From: Desulfobacteraceae bacterium | GTDB taxonomy: Bacteria > Desulfobacterota > DSM-4660 > Desulfatiglandales > Desulfatiglandaceae | NCBI GenBank assembly: GCA_020349865.1 | Contig: CP070700.1 | Coordinates: forward strand, 3,441,091-3,482,448 | DNA: 41,358 nucleotides | Direction: 5' to 3' | Part shown: positions 33,490 through 41,358 of the stretch, one piece after another | How positions within the stretch are numbered: position 1 is the first letter of the stretch | Layout: every line of letters begins with the position of its first letter | Program-made: the position numbers and the translations under genes | The notes under the pieces: model-generated | The model's database searches: none | Seen by the model: only the letters and a program-made list of their open reading frames with translations | What the model was told of the DNA's origin: nothing

Positions 33490-34154
33490 ACAACATTTCC
33501 TTCTTAATTATCTTTCCGATAGTCGCATAATGAAGTCCCAGATGCCTGGCAATTTCGGTCAAGGTGTAGCCGTAGTTAAAATAGGCTTTTTGAATAACCT
33601 CGTTCCTTACTTTCTTGGTTTTCAATTTGTCTGGTGGAAATAGTTTTTCCAATGACGGCCTGAACACAAGCCGCTGATCCTTAGGAATCTCCTTGAGCAT
33701 TGACTTGTCTTTCAAAGCAGGCTTCAATTTCTCAATAAATTCCTTGCCGCCAAGGATGCACTGAGCCTTCAATTCCTCCCATGGAGTAACTCCTTTCATA
33801 CCAGCCTGAACAAAACGCCTGTATTCCTTCTGGGCTTCTCGGCGATTTTTTCCAAATTGAACCAAAATCCAGTCCACCGTCAAAAACGGAGTCGTTTTGA
33901 TCAATCCGGCTGTCACTTTATAGCTGCTCCATTTGTAATTCCCGGGATGTGTTACGATACCCGCTCTGACTTGATTTAACACCACGTATCTGCAGGAGTT
34001 CCAATAGGGAGCTATCACGCTCTAAAAGGATTGACTTAAGCCTTCCTTGGTACATATGCCCAACACAATTATTCCTGCGGTTGAACTGTTGGGTATAGAC
34101 ACCATTCAGGTGCCGCATCCCCATGGATAGATTTCCGTGCAATAGAAACAGGCG
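33488..34154 (-). pseudogene. Broken REP-associated transposase (Y1/HUH type)
   Basis: A degraded transposase of the REP-associated tyrosine (TnpA-REP) group. The first part (about 33996-34154) reads HGNLSMGMRHLNGVYTQQFN, RRNNCVGHMYQGRLKSILLE, SSLLEL. The second part, in another frame, continues RYVVLNQVRAGIVTHPGNYKWSSYK and ends with an HTH (TEIARHLGLHYATIGKIIKKE). One extra base near 33996 explains the shift: with it removed LELCRYVVLN is restored. The N-terminal part holding the HUH and catalytic Tyr is missing, so it is truncated as well. It lies between the hydrolase and enoyl-CoA hydratase genes, which may otherwise be one operon. Confidence 0.85.
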
Positions 34155-34173
34155 ACACCCCCCGTCCGCTCTA

Positions 34174-34944
34174 CTATTTACCCTTGAATACCGGTTGGCG
34201 TTTCTCTAGAAATGCGGTGAAGCCTTCGGCGCAATCGGCAGTCTTGCCCACGATGGCGGCCCCTTCTGCCTCAACCTTCAACCCCTCGTCTAATCCCTCA
34301 TACGCTCCAGCCGCCATCGCCTTCAGTACACAACCAACGGCAATAGGGGGCCTTTCGGCCAGATGGCCAGCAAATTCAAGGGCGTCATTCATAAGCTTTT
34401 CAGGGGCAGACACCTTATTGATAAGGCCAGCCTTGAGTGCCTCTGGGGCATTTATTTTTTGGCTGAAAAGTATCATGTCCAGAGCATTGGCTCTGCCAAC
34501 CAGGCGGGGCAGACGCTGGGTTCCGCCCCAGCCGGGAATAATGCCCAGGTTTAGTTCAGTCAGGCCTATCATGACTTTGGGGGCGTCGGCCATTATTCGG
34601 AAATGGCAGCACATTGCCAGTTCTAACCCGCCTCCAAGGGCAAAGCCGTTAATGGCGGCTATGACCGGCTTGGGGAAGCGATCTATCCTTTTCCAAAGCT
34701 CCCGGCCTTTGGGATCTGTCTTTGATGCATCGGCGGCGTCACTGACATCAAAGCCGGCTGAAAAACATTTCTCGCCCGCGCCCGTGATAATGACAACCCT
34801 TGTATAGGCGTCATTCTCGAGCCCATTAATGGCGTGCTCGAATTCCTCCATAGTGGCAAGATTCCATGCATTGACCGGTGGATGGTCGATGGTGACAATG
34901 CTTACATAGCCCTTCTTTTCCAGAATTAGGTTTTCATATTCCAT
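34174..34944 (-). CDS. Enoyl-CoA hydratase/isomerase (crotonase family)
   Basis: A 256-residue crotonase. FSAGFDVSD and INGFALGGGLELAM form the CoA and oxyanion pocket. Both catalytic glutamates are present, in GGGLELAM and in LTELNLGIIPGWGGTQRL. Hydration of a 2-enoyl-CoA is the likely reaction. It lies 120 bp downstream of the MaoC-type hydratase on the same strand. Having two kinds of hydratase side by side suggests either two steps of one pathway or opposite stereochemistry. Confidence 0.92.
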   Translation of the reverse strand: MEYENLILEKKGYVSIVTIDHPPVNAWNLATMEEFEHAINGLENDAYTRVVIITGAGEKCFSAGFDVSDAADASKTDPKGRELWKRIDRFPKPVIAAINGFALGGGLELAMCCHFRIMADAPKVMIGLTELNLGIIPGWGGTQRLPRLVGRANALDMILFSQKINAPEALKAGLINKVSAPEKLMNDALEFAGHLAERPPIAVGCVLKAMAAGAYEGLDEGLKVEAEGAAIVGKTADCAEGFTAFLEKRQPVFKGK

Positions 34945-35064
34945 AGCAAATCTCCTTTAACTATTTTACTCCTCCTAAACGTTCCCCCTTGTCGAAGATT
35001 CAGTCACTACGATGGCGGAAAGAGATTAGGCAAAGTCATTGTTGATAGTTATCCTGTGCCTGTT

Positions 35065-35898
35065 TCACGCTATTTCGCAAAATGCGTTGCTTATAACTAC
35101 CCCTCGCGCGGTTTCGACCTGTACGATGTAGCGGCCGTTGTCATGCCAGCACTGGGTTGTCAGAATGTCTTCCGGGTAAACAACATTTGAAAAACGCGCC
35201 TTGAAGCTTTGAAAGCGCTCCACGTCGCCGTCTAAGACGCCGTTAACGATGGCCCGAACAGCAAAACCATAGGTACAAAGACCGTGCAGAATGGGGCGGT
35301 CAAACCCACCTCTTTTAGCGAACCCCGGAACCAGGTGCAGGGGGTTGAGATCGCCGTTGAGGCGATACAGGGCCGCTTGATTGGCCGCCACTTCGTAGGA
35401 GATGCTCACGTCCGGCTCCTGGTCTGGGGGCGGATTGACAGCCACGGACTTGGGACCGGGGTCGCCACCAAAGCCGCCGGCGCCAACATAGAAATTTGTC
35501 CAGTAGGTGTCGAAAATGTGGCTTCCGTCTTCCGTATGCCCTGAGATCTGGATATGGTAGAGGGCGGCTTTGCCTTTGTCATAGATATTTTTCACCTCCC
35601 CCACCATAATGATCCGGCCTTCGTACGGCATTGAACGAAAAAGTCGGACTGTTTGTTCGCCGTGCAGGAAGCGCGAAAAATCAATGTTGTCCCCCAGCCG
35701 GGGGTAGGCCCTCACGGCGGGGACTACGCAAAAGCTGGGCAGTACCTTGAGTCCGCCGGGGGTGTTTTCATAGACAAAGGGGAGTTCTTCAGCAGAAGCG
35801 CCAACCCCTAAGGCATAGAGGACAACGTCCTTCCAGGTGTATTCAAAGACCACAGGTTCGGTTTTTTTTCCGATAACGCTCAGATCCACTGCCGTCAT
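35065..35898 (-). CDS. MaoC-type double-hotdog hydratase
   Basis: A 277-residue (R)-specific hydratase-2-like protein with two hotdog domains: the N-terminal half (residues about 15-145) and the catalytic half. The active motif ALYRLNGDLNPLHLVPGFAKRGGFDRPILHGL has the Asp and His of hydratase 2 (usual form YRLSGDxNPLHxDP). It is similar in layout to the hydratase domain of peroxisomal MFE-2. It acts on a 2-enoyl-CoA. It begins 293 bp after the iron-sulfur protein gene, with two hairpins between, so it may have its own promoter. Confidence 0.9.
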   Translation of the reverse strand: MTAVDLSVIGKKTEPVVFEYTWKDVVLYALGVGASAEELPFVYENTPGGLKVLPSFCVVPAVRAYPRLGDNIDFSRFLHGEQTVRLFRSMPYEGRIIMVGEVKNIYDKGKAALYHIQISGHTEDGSHIFDTYWTNFYVGAGGFGGDPGPKSVAVNPPPDQEPDVSISYEVAANQAALYRLNGDLNPLHLVPGFAKRGGFDRPILHGLCTYGFAVRAIVNGVLDGDVERFQSFKARFSNVVYPEDILTTQCWHDNGRYIVQVETARGVVISNAFCEIA

Positions 35899-36191
35899 AT
35901 TTTATATCTCCGTAGTTCAACTACTTTTTGACGGGATTGACCCCGGTTAAATATTCTCTGATTTAACGGGGCAGGCACGATTAACAGGATGGTTTTTTAC
36001 TGTTAATTCCTACATAAAAGTTTATAAGCTCGATAGGCAAAGTAATCTGTAATCCACCTTCCAGTTAGTAGTCTCATATAGTAAATCGATGACAGTATCA
36101 AGCGCCAACCCCTTCTTTATGCACGACCTCTAAAGCCCTCTACCTTTAAATATAAAGTAATTTGGCATCGCTTGACATTACTGTTTGCTGT
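35899..36191. other. Noncoding stretch with two hairpins
   Basis: 293 bp between the MaoC gene and the iron-sulfur gene. One hairpin pairs 35941-35952 with 35961-35971 (CCCC..GTTAAAT and complement). A perfect 8-bp stem is ATTAACAG 35980-35987 with CTGTTAAT 36000-36007. They lie in the 5' region of the MaoC gene and could be an operator or mark the end of the upstream transcript; no U-run follows. No gene is seen. Confidence 0.45.
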
Positions 36192-36755
36192 TTATCCATT
36201 TGGGAACTTCGGCTTGAACATAACCGCCGGCTGGGTTCTCTTTGAATATTTGAAACCTTCGGCTTGCCGAGCATCACCATATTTATTTTCCAGTTCATCG
36301 AGTGGTCCAGCATCCAGGGCCCTTACCGGACAGGCCTCAATGCAGTTAGGCAACTTGCTTTGGATAAAACGGTCCAGGCAGTAATTGCACTTATGCATCT
36401 TGGCCCCTTTTTCCTGGCCGAACTGAGGAGCATCGTAAGGGCAGGCCTTAAGGCACTTCTCATCGCACTCCTCGTTGCCTAGACAAGCTGTAGAATCAAC
36501 GACCACGATTCCGTCTTCTTCCCTTTTTGTTATGGCCTCTGCCGGGCAGGCCGGGATGCACACTGGATCAAGGCAGTGCCAGCAGGGGGCAATCATATAG
36601 CTAACAAATACTTCTGGGAACTTTCCTTTTTCCGTGTATAATATTCTCACCCAGTTTTCCGGTCCAGCCGGTATGTCGTGCCAATCTTTGCAGGCCACAC
36701 GGCAGGCGCTACAGCCCATGCATCGGGTCTGGTCGAAATAAAACCCAACTTGCAT
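36192..36755 (-). CDS. Iron-sulfur subunit of a molybdopterin oxidoreductase
   Basis: A 187-residue DmsB/PsrB-type ferredoxin-like protein. Four Cys clusters are visible: CMGCSACRVACKD, CWHCLDPVCIPACP, CLGNEECDEKCLKACP and CNYCLDRFIQSKLPNCIEACP, enough for four [4Fe-4S] clusters. There is no membrane anchor or signal. ATG 36755 is chosen because GGAGA lies 8 bases before it; the TTG two codons earlier is too close. It is encoded downstream of the catalytic subunit and passes its electrons to or from it. No membrane subunit is encoded, so the complex appears soluble. Confidence 0.93.
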   Translation of the reverse strand: MQVGFYFDQTRCMGCSACRVACKDWHDIPAGPENWVRILYTEKGKFPEVFVSYMIAPCWHCLDPVCIPACPAEAITKREEDGIVVVDSTACLGNEECDEKCLKACPYDAPQFGQEKGAKMHKCNYCLDRFIQSKLPNCIEACPVRALDAGPLDELENKYGDARQAEGFKYSKRTQPAVMFKPKFPNG

Positions 36756-37078
36756 GATCAATTCTCCATTTTTATTTAAAATTTTTCACCGCCCGCTGCG
36801 CTCGAGGCGCAGAGGACGCAGCGTTTATTTTACGCTTTTGGTCTGCCCCTGAGATAGAGGGCAAACCAAAGATAACATGCCCTTCGGGTACTACCTGTAT
36901 AGTGCTGGTACATTGCTGTTTAAATCCAGAGCTAAAGTTGTCTTTGATTTAGAAGTCCATTGTCTAATTTAAATCTTGCTCCGAAGCAGCTGGAATTTTT
37001 TCATTGGCGTCCTCTCAACGCCAATGAAAAAGTTATTTTCTCTCTGTGCTCTCAGCGTCTGGGGCGAGACGATTAATA
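36756..37078. other. Noncoding stretch between the molybdoenzyme subunit genes
   Basis: 323 bp, long for two subunits of one enzyme. It contains a perfect 13-bp stem (36997-37009 with 37019-37031; TTTTTCATTGGCG type) with a 9-base loop, and another hairpin (TTTGGT 36837-36842 with ACCAAA 36865-36870, plus GCCC with GGGC). Related motifs CGCAGAGGACGCAGCG (36809-36824 region) and the complement-like CTCTGTGCTCTCAGCGTCT flank it and resemble a dispersed repeat. No gene. Confidence 0.5.
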
Positions 37079-39301
37079 TTATGCTTTCGTTGCTTCCACC
37101 AGACACGTATTCATTACGGCCGCTCCGCCGCCCGAATAAGCGTCCCGGGTCAAGGTGTTGGCGCATGCGCCGCGGTCGATGCCGTCTTTATCCGGGTTGT
37201 ACCAGGCGCCTTCGAATATTGATATCACCCCCGGTTTGATTCTCTCCGTCACCCACGCCGGTATCGACACCTTTCCACGGTCGTTGAACACATAGATTTC
37301 ATCCCCATCCTTTATGCCTCTTACATCTGCGTCAACGGGATTGATCCATGCCCGGTGGGGCTCAACCTCTCTTAACCACGCCACCTTGTACAGTTCAGAA
37401 TGCACCCGGTTTTTAGGATGGGGCGTCAACAGCTGCAGCGGGTACTTTTCAGCCAGGGGATCGTTGCGGTCCTCCGGGACCTTCATATACTTGGGAATGG
37501 GGGGGCACAGGGGGTTGTCCAAGTCGGCGACCCGCTGTGAAAAAATCTCGATCTTTCCAGAGGGTGTCTCGAACGGATGATTTTCCCGATCCTCAATCTG
37601 CTTCTGAAAGGCCACAATGGGCTTTTCGAGCTTGACCCGGTGTATGCCCTCACACTGGAACGTGTCAAAGTCGGGAATCAGTGAGGCCGTCTCCGGGTTC
37701 TGCTCGACAAACATCCGCAGAATGTTATCCTCGGTAAAGGGATTGAAGTTTTCAATCCCCAACCTTTCTGCAAGTTCACCAACGATATCCAGATCCGATT
37801 TACACTCGCCAAGGGGTTCGAGCGCCCGGTTGACAAAAGTGAAGTAAGGGCCTGACGGCCAGGGACGGGTCAGATCGTTTCTTTCTGCCGCGCTGGTTAC
37901 CGGCAAGAGCAGATCAGCGTACTCGGCCGTGGCGGTCATAAAGAGCTCATTGACGGCTAAGAAGTCAAGCTGCTTCAAAGCTCGGGCTGCCTTGTTGCTA
38001 TTTCCGGTCTGATTGAGGTAATTGTTGCACATGGACCACATTAATTTGATGTCGGACGGATATCCTCCTTCCTTGCCACGGAGAATAGCATCAAAGATTT
38101 TATTGATGTGAACACGTTTGACTACGCGGAGCCTGATGTCAAGCGTTCCCTTGACCTTGGGACCGTCCAGTTCGAACGGGTTTTTCCCGTGCGGAATGGC
38201 AGACATGCGGAACATGTGACCCACCGGAATGCCCATAAGGCCACCACCGGCGTTGCCACCCGGGCGGCCAATGTTGCCGGTCATGGCGCACAGGGTAGCG
38301 GCGCACCGGTTATACTGTTCACCCATGGCGCTCCTGGCCGGACCCTGGCAGTCCATTAGGGCCGCAGGTTTGGTGGTGGCATACTCCCGGGCCAGACGCT
38401 CGATGGTCGCTGCGTCAACGCCGGAGATCTCCGCGGCCCAGGCCGGAGTCTTTTCCACCCCGTCCTCCTGACCCATAAAGTATTGCTTGAACTTGTCAAA
38501 CCCAATCGTGTATTTGTCCAGGAAACCTTGGTCGTGGATCTCCTCTTTGATCATTACGTTGGCCATTGCCACCATCACGGCTGTGTCGGTGCCCGGCCGG
38601 ATGGGGATCCATTCATCTGCTACGGTGGCCGCAGTATCATGGTACCGGGGGTCGACGGAGATGATCTTGGCGCCGGCTTCCTTTGCCTTAATGAGATGAT
38701 ACATCGTATTAGTTCCGGAGATCATCCGGGCCGGGTCCCAGCCCCACAAGATTATAAGCCTGGAGTTGAGCATGTCCTCCCGGCTGTTGCCTACCATAAC
38801 CGAGCCGTACTGGGTTAGTGAGGCCCAGACAGCACCCTCGGATGAGATGTTCCCGTAGTGGGTAGTATAGCCGCCAAACTGGGCTAGTAACCTGGCCGCG
38901 GCCAGCCCCGGATTATGGAGGCTGGCTAAATATCCGCCGCCAGTTGCCAAGAAGATGCCCTCGTTTCCATAAGTTTCTCTAACTGTGATGAGTTGACCTG
39001 CCAATATGTCCAGGGCCTCGTCCCAGGAAATCCGCTCAAACTTGCCTTCTCCCTTTACGCCCACTCTTTTTTGTGGATACATGAGCCGCTCTGGGTGGTG
39101 TACATATTGACGGTAGGCGCGGCACCGCAGGCACGTCCTGAGCTGTTGGTCGGTGCTCTCAATGTCGTCGCCTTCGATGCGTAGAATTCTGTTGTCCTTG
39201 ACATGCAGCTTGATCGGGCACCTGCCCCCGCAATCGAATGTCGATGTGGTCCGGACGATTTTTACCTTACCGCTGCTCTGGTTTATGGCTTTGCTTTCCA
39301 T
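37079..39301 (-). CDS. Molybdopterin oxidoreductase catalytic subunit (DMSO reductase family)
   Basis: A 740-residue bis-molybdopterin enzyme. The N-terminal cluster segment is TTSTFDCGGRCPIKLHV, with Cys24, Cys28 and Cys57; the first cluster Cys of DmsA-like enzymes is Ser20 here. RISWDEALDILAGQL, ILWGWDPARMISG and DCQGPARSAMGEQYNRCAATLCAMTGNIGRPGG are family motifs. GNISSEGA is where a Ser ligand to Mo is likely. There is no twin-arginine signal, so it is cytoplasmic. With the iron-sulfur subunit it makes a soluble AB enzyme, like hydroxylases, transhydroxylases and reductases of this family. The neighbours suggest catabolism of a CoA-linked or cyclic acid. The reaction is unknown. Confidence 0.92.
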   Translation of the reverse strand: MESKAINQSSGKVKIVRTTSTFDCGGRCPIKLHVKDNRILRIEGDDIESTDQQLRTCLRCRAYRQYVHHPERLMYPQKRVGVKGEGKFERISWDEALDILAGQLITVRETYGNEGIFLATGGGYLASLHNPGLAAARLLAQFGGYTTHYGNISSEGAVWASLTQYGSVMVGNSREDMLNSRLIILWGWDPARMISGTNTMYHLIKAKEAGAKIISVDPRYHDTAATVADEWIPIRPGTDTAVMVAMANVMIKEEIHDQGFLDKYTIGFDKFKQYFMGQEDGVEKTPAWAAEISGVDAATIERLAREYATTKPAALMDCQGPARSAMGEQYNRCAATLCAMTGNIGRPGGNAGGGLMGIPVGHMFRMSAIPHGKNPFELDGPKVKGTLDIRLRVVKRVHINKIFDAILRGKEGGYPSDIKLMWSMCNNYLNQTGNSNKAARALKQLDFLAVNELFMTATAEYADLLLPVTSAAERNDLTRPWPSGPYFTFVNRALEPLGECKSDLDIVGELAERLGIENFNPFTEDNILRMFVEQNPETASLIPDFDTFQCEGIHRVKLEKPIVAFQKQIEDRENHPFETPSGKIEIFSQRVADLDNPLCPPIPKYMKVPEDRNDPLAEKYPLQLLTPHPKNRVHSELYKVAWLREVEPHRAWINPVDADVRGIKDGDEIYVFNDRGKVSIPAWVTERIKPGVISIFEGAWYNPDKDGIDRGACANTLTRDAYSGGGAAVMNTCLVEATKA

Positions 39302-39387
39302 TCATTGCCTCCAAGCCGTCTTCCTCGCTGAAGAATAAAAGACTTTCAGTCGTACTAAATATTTTCCTGTTTTGGTTGATAGTCGTC

Positions 39388-40542
39388 TTATTGCGCAATC
39401 ACATCCGTCGGTAGCTTCCTCGTAAGGATATCTACTGCTTCTTCGACCATCTCCTCCAGCACCTGCCGGGCGGGTTTGATCTCGTCAATAAGTCCCGATA
39501 TTTGTCCCGCCAGGCCGCCCACATGATCGGTCATCCCGGCCTCGAGGAAGCTCCAGAGGAGAGCGGAAGAAATCAGCACCTGATTCGGAAAGGGAACTGC
39601 ATCCAGCCCTGATGAATCCCAGAGCCGATGGAACTTGTTATAGCTAGCCCGCAACGTCTTACCGGTATACGCCGTACTGACACGTGTACCTTCATCTGTG
39701 GAATCGAGGATGCATTGTTTGTTTATATCCAACGCACCCCCCTCGTCGGTGGCCAGAAAACGGGTGCCGACCCAGACGCCGACACATCCCATAGCCAAAG
39801 ATGCGGCCAGGCCCCGGCCATCGCCAATGCCGCCGGCGGCCAACACCGGCACCGAACCGGCGACATCAAGTACTGGCGGCAACAGGGCCATGGTCCCGAT
39901 CCTTCCGGTATGTCCGCCCCCTTCGTGTCCCTGGGCTACCAGCAGATCCACGCCTGATTCGGCGATGCGGCGGCCATTTTTTGTATTGCCCGTAATGCCA
40001 AGGACTTTCATCCCGACGGCATGGGCATCCGCCACCATGAAGCCCGGATTTCCAAGCCCCGCACAAAAGAGCGGTACCTTTTCCTCAATACATACTTTGA
40101 TGGCCTCCTGAGGGCGCATGGTGGTGGTATTTAATTTCAACATGACATCCACATCTGGGAGGTTCATCTCGGCTTTGACCTTCTTGAGCCACTCCAAATG
40201 CGGCTTGGGTAACATCTCCAGCACCTGGTTCAGGGGTAACTCATCAATCCCTTCCATACCCAGCCCCCCTCTGGTGGATAGTCGTTTTGGCAGGAGGAGG
40301 TCAACCCCGTAGGGTTTGTCCGTCCGGGCCTTGATTTCCCGAATGGCATCACGCAGCTCATCCACGGTGAAACCGCTGCCCCCCAGGACCCCCAGACCGC
40401 CGGCCTCTGAAACGGCCACCACCAGTTCCACCGGTGCCCCGGTGGTTTCCCCGATCAGCGTGGGTCCCATCCCGGCACTCAGGATAGGGTATTCAATGCC
40501 CAGCATGTCGCAAAGTTTCGTCTTTAGTATTCTTTTTGACAT
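39388..40542 (-). CDS. Nitronate monooxygenase-like flavoprotein
   Basis: A 384-residue FMN TIM-barrel protein of the nitronate monooxygenase/FabK family. LCDMLGIEYPILSAGMGPT opens the barrel, AQGHEGGGHTGR holds the His, and VPVLAAGGIGDGRGLAASLAMG and GVWVGTRFL bind FMN phosphate. Such proteins either oxidise nitronates or act as enoyl reductases. In an anaerobe among acyl-CoA genes the second activity seems likelier, but this is inference. It is encoded between the acyl-CoA synthetase and the molybdoenzyme genes, on the same strand. 86 bp separate it from both sides. Confidence 0.87.
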   Translation of the reverse strand: MSKRILKTKLCDMLGIEYPILSAGMGPTLIGETTGAPVELVVAVSEAGGLGVLGGSGFTVDELRDAIREIKARTDKPYGVDLLLPKRLSTRGGLGMEGIDELPLNQVLEMLPKPHLEWLKKVKAEMNLPDVDVMLKLNTTTMRPQEAIKVCIEEKVPLFCAGLGNPGFMVADAHAVGMKVLGITGNTKNGRRIAESGVDLLVAQGHEGGGHTGRIGTMALLPPVLDVAGSVPVLAAGGIGDGRGLAASLAMGCVGVWVGTRFLATDEGGALDINKQCILDSTDEGTRVSTAYTGKTLRASYNKFHRLWDSSGLDAVPFPNQVLISSALLWSFLEAGMTDHVGGLAGQISGLIDEIKPARQVLEEMVEEAVDILTRKLPTDVIAQ

Positions 40543-40628
40543 AGTGTACTCCTTTCTGGATAACTTAAAATTGCAGATTGATAAGGGAGGAAGCTCTCTA
40601 TTTAAGACAACTTTTTAGTTTACCTCGG

Positions 40629-41358
40629 CTACATCTTTATAGCCAGCCGATATTGAACAGTATAGCGAGCCAGGATTTCGTTCACCCTGTCCTTTATCTC
40701 CTTCTCAGAGATCCCGGAGGCCGGCTTGATGGTGAGGGTGGCCAGGGAGCCGTGAACTTTGTCCTCGGCCACCTTAACATCAATTGAATCAACCATATCG
40801 CCAAGGGCCTTGATTTCCGCATCGTAGACGCGCTTGACGGCGTCCCAACGGAGAGCTGGCTTGAAGATCTTTCCCACGGGGGTCAGGGGCATTTCCTTGA
40901 GAATTGAGACTTCCTTGGGGACGGCCGCTCGTTCGCCGACCTCTTGCTTCAGGTAGTCGAGGATCTGCTCCGAAGTGAGGTCGGCGTCTTCCTGAAGTTG
41001 GACATAGGCCACAGGGACCTCGCCTGCGTGGGGATCCGGCCGCCCCACAGCAGCCGCAACCTGTATCCCGGGGAGACGGTACAGCGGTTCCTCAATAAAG
41101 GCGGGGTCGATGTTATGCCCTCCCCGGATGATGAGTTCTTTCTTTCGGCCGGTGAGCCAGAAGTAGCAGTCGGCGTCCTGCCGCCCGAGGTCTCCTGTAT
41201 TGAACCAGCCTTCCTTGGGCCAGATGCCTACGTTGTGGGCTTCGTCCAGATAGCCGTTGAATACATTGGGCCCTTTGATGCAGACTACGCCGATCTCATC
41301 GGTTTCGGCCTCCCTAACAAATCGGCCCTCATCATCCACAATAAAGACGGCCATTTGG
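40629..41358 (-). CDS. Acyl-CoA synthetase, C-terminal part (cut by window edge)
   Basis: The visible 242 residues are the C-terminal portion of an AMP-forming acyl-CoA ligase; the frame is still open at the right end. GWFNTGDLGRQD is the A7 motif, TGRKKELIIRGGHNIDP the hinge region A8, and LTPVGKIFKPALRWDAV contains the catalytic Lys of A10. About 60 extra residues (MVDSIDVKVAEDKVHGSLATLTIKP onward) follow the usual end. As the first gene of the minus-strand series it would activate the substrate as its CoA ester. The adenylate-binding pocket is outside the window, so the substrate cannot be predicted. Confidence 0.9.
   Translation of the reverse strand, partial: QMAVFIVDDEGRFVREAETDEIGVVCIKGPNVFNGYLDEAHNVGIWPKEGWFNTGDLGRQDADCYFWLTGRKKELIIRGGHNIDPAFIEEPLYRLPGIQVAAAVGRPDPHAGEVPVAYVQLQEDADLTSEQILDYLKQEVGERAAVPKEVSILKEMPLTPVGKIFKPALRWDAVKRVYDAEIKALGDMVDSIDVKVAEDKVHGSLATLTIKPASGISEKEIKDRVNEILARYTVQYRLAIKM

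Noticed and set aside
36997..37031. Rho-independent terminator
   Set aside because: The U-run precedes the stem on both strands and does not follow it.
1..41358. tRNA, rRNA, CRISPR array or prophage
   Set aside because: No tRNA T-loop motif with a matching cloverleaf, no rRNA-like sequence, no regularly spaced direct repeats and no phage genes were seen.

Overview
The window looks like a chromosomal piece of a mesophilic anaerobic member of the Desulfobacterota (former Deltaproteobacteria), probably a sulfate reducer or syntroph. This is inferred from gene content: a 4-hydroxybutyryl-CoA dehydratase-type enzyme, a DUF362 protein, soluble two-subunit molybdopterin oxidoreductase, nitronate monooxygenase-like flavoprotein, MaoC and crotonase enzymes, YedF and MtaB, plus many small palindromic repeats. 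No rRNA, tRNA, CRISPR array or prophage was seen.

Layout. 0.1-3.3 kb: acetoacetyl-CoA synthetase, a hypothetical protein and a small HTH/zinc-ribbon regulator. 3.3-6.2 kb: two paralogous coiled-coil envelope proteins, one membrane-anchored with C-terminal 24-residue leucine-rich-like repeats, one secreted. 6.2-10.5 kb: a complete general amino-acid ABC transporter, aapJQMP, on the minus strand. 10.9-13.9 kb: FHA-GAF protein, zinc-ribbon acidic protein, TraB-family membrane protein. 14.1-17.1 kb: serine hydrolase, hypothetical protein, and a minus-strand set with yedF, a DUF1858-type protein and an unidentified ORF. 17.5-24.1 kb: tRNA and cofactor genes (mnmA, mtaB, nicotinate phosphoribosyltransferase, a divergent KptA-like protein, a PrmA-like methyltransferase, a hotdog thioesterase). 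24.3-27.7 kb: an ion antiporter, a tandem universal stress protein and an alpha/beta hydrolase.

28.2-41.4 kb: a catabolic region. On the plus strand are the 4-hydroxybutyryl-CoA dehydratase-like protein and a DUF362 protein. Converging on them from the right edge is a minus-strand series: acyl-CoA synthetase (cut by the window end), nitronate monooxygenase-like flavoprotein, molybdopterin oxidoreductase and its iron-sulfur subunit, MaoC hydratase, enoyl-CoA hydratase, a broken REP-associated transposase, an alpha/beta hydrolase and an iron-type alcohol dehydrogenase. Read together these could activate an organic acid to its CoA ester, modify it, hydrate it and oxidise it; the substrate cannot be read from the sequence.

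The most unusual DNA is between genes: three different inverted-repeat-bounded elements, each about 174 bp (3331-3504, 15793-15966, 27931-28104), a diverged second copy of the third at 21514, decamer arrays flanking one gene, and several strong hairpins. The most unusual proteins are the KptA-like protein that lacks several family motifs, the dehydratase with a shortened cluster-ligand spacing, the molybdoenzyme with Ser in place of the first cluster Cys, and the paralogous coiled-coil pair.
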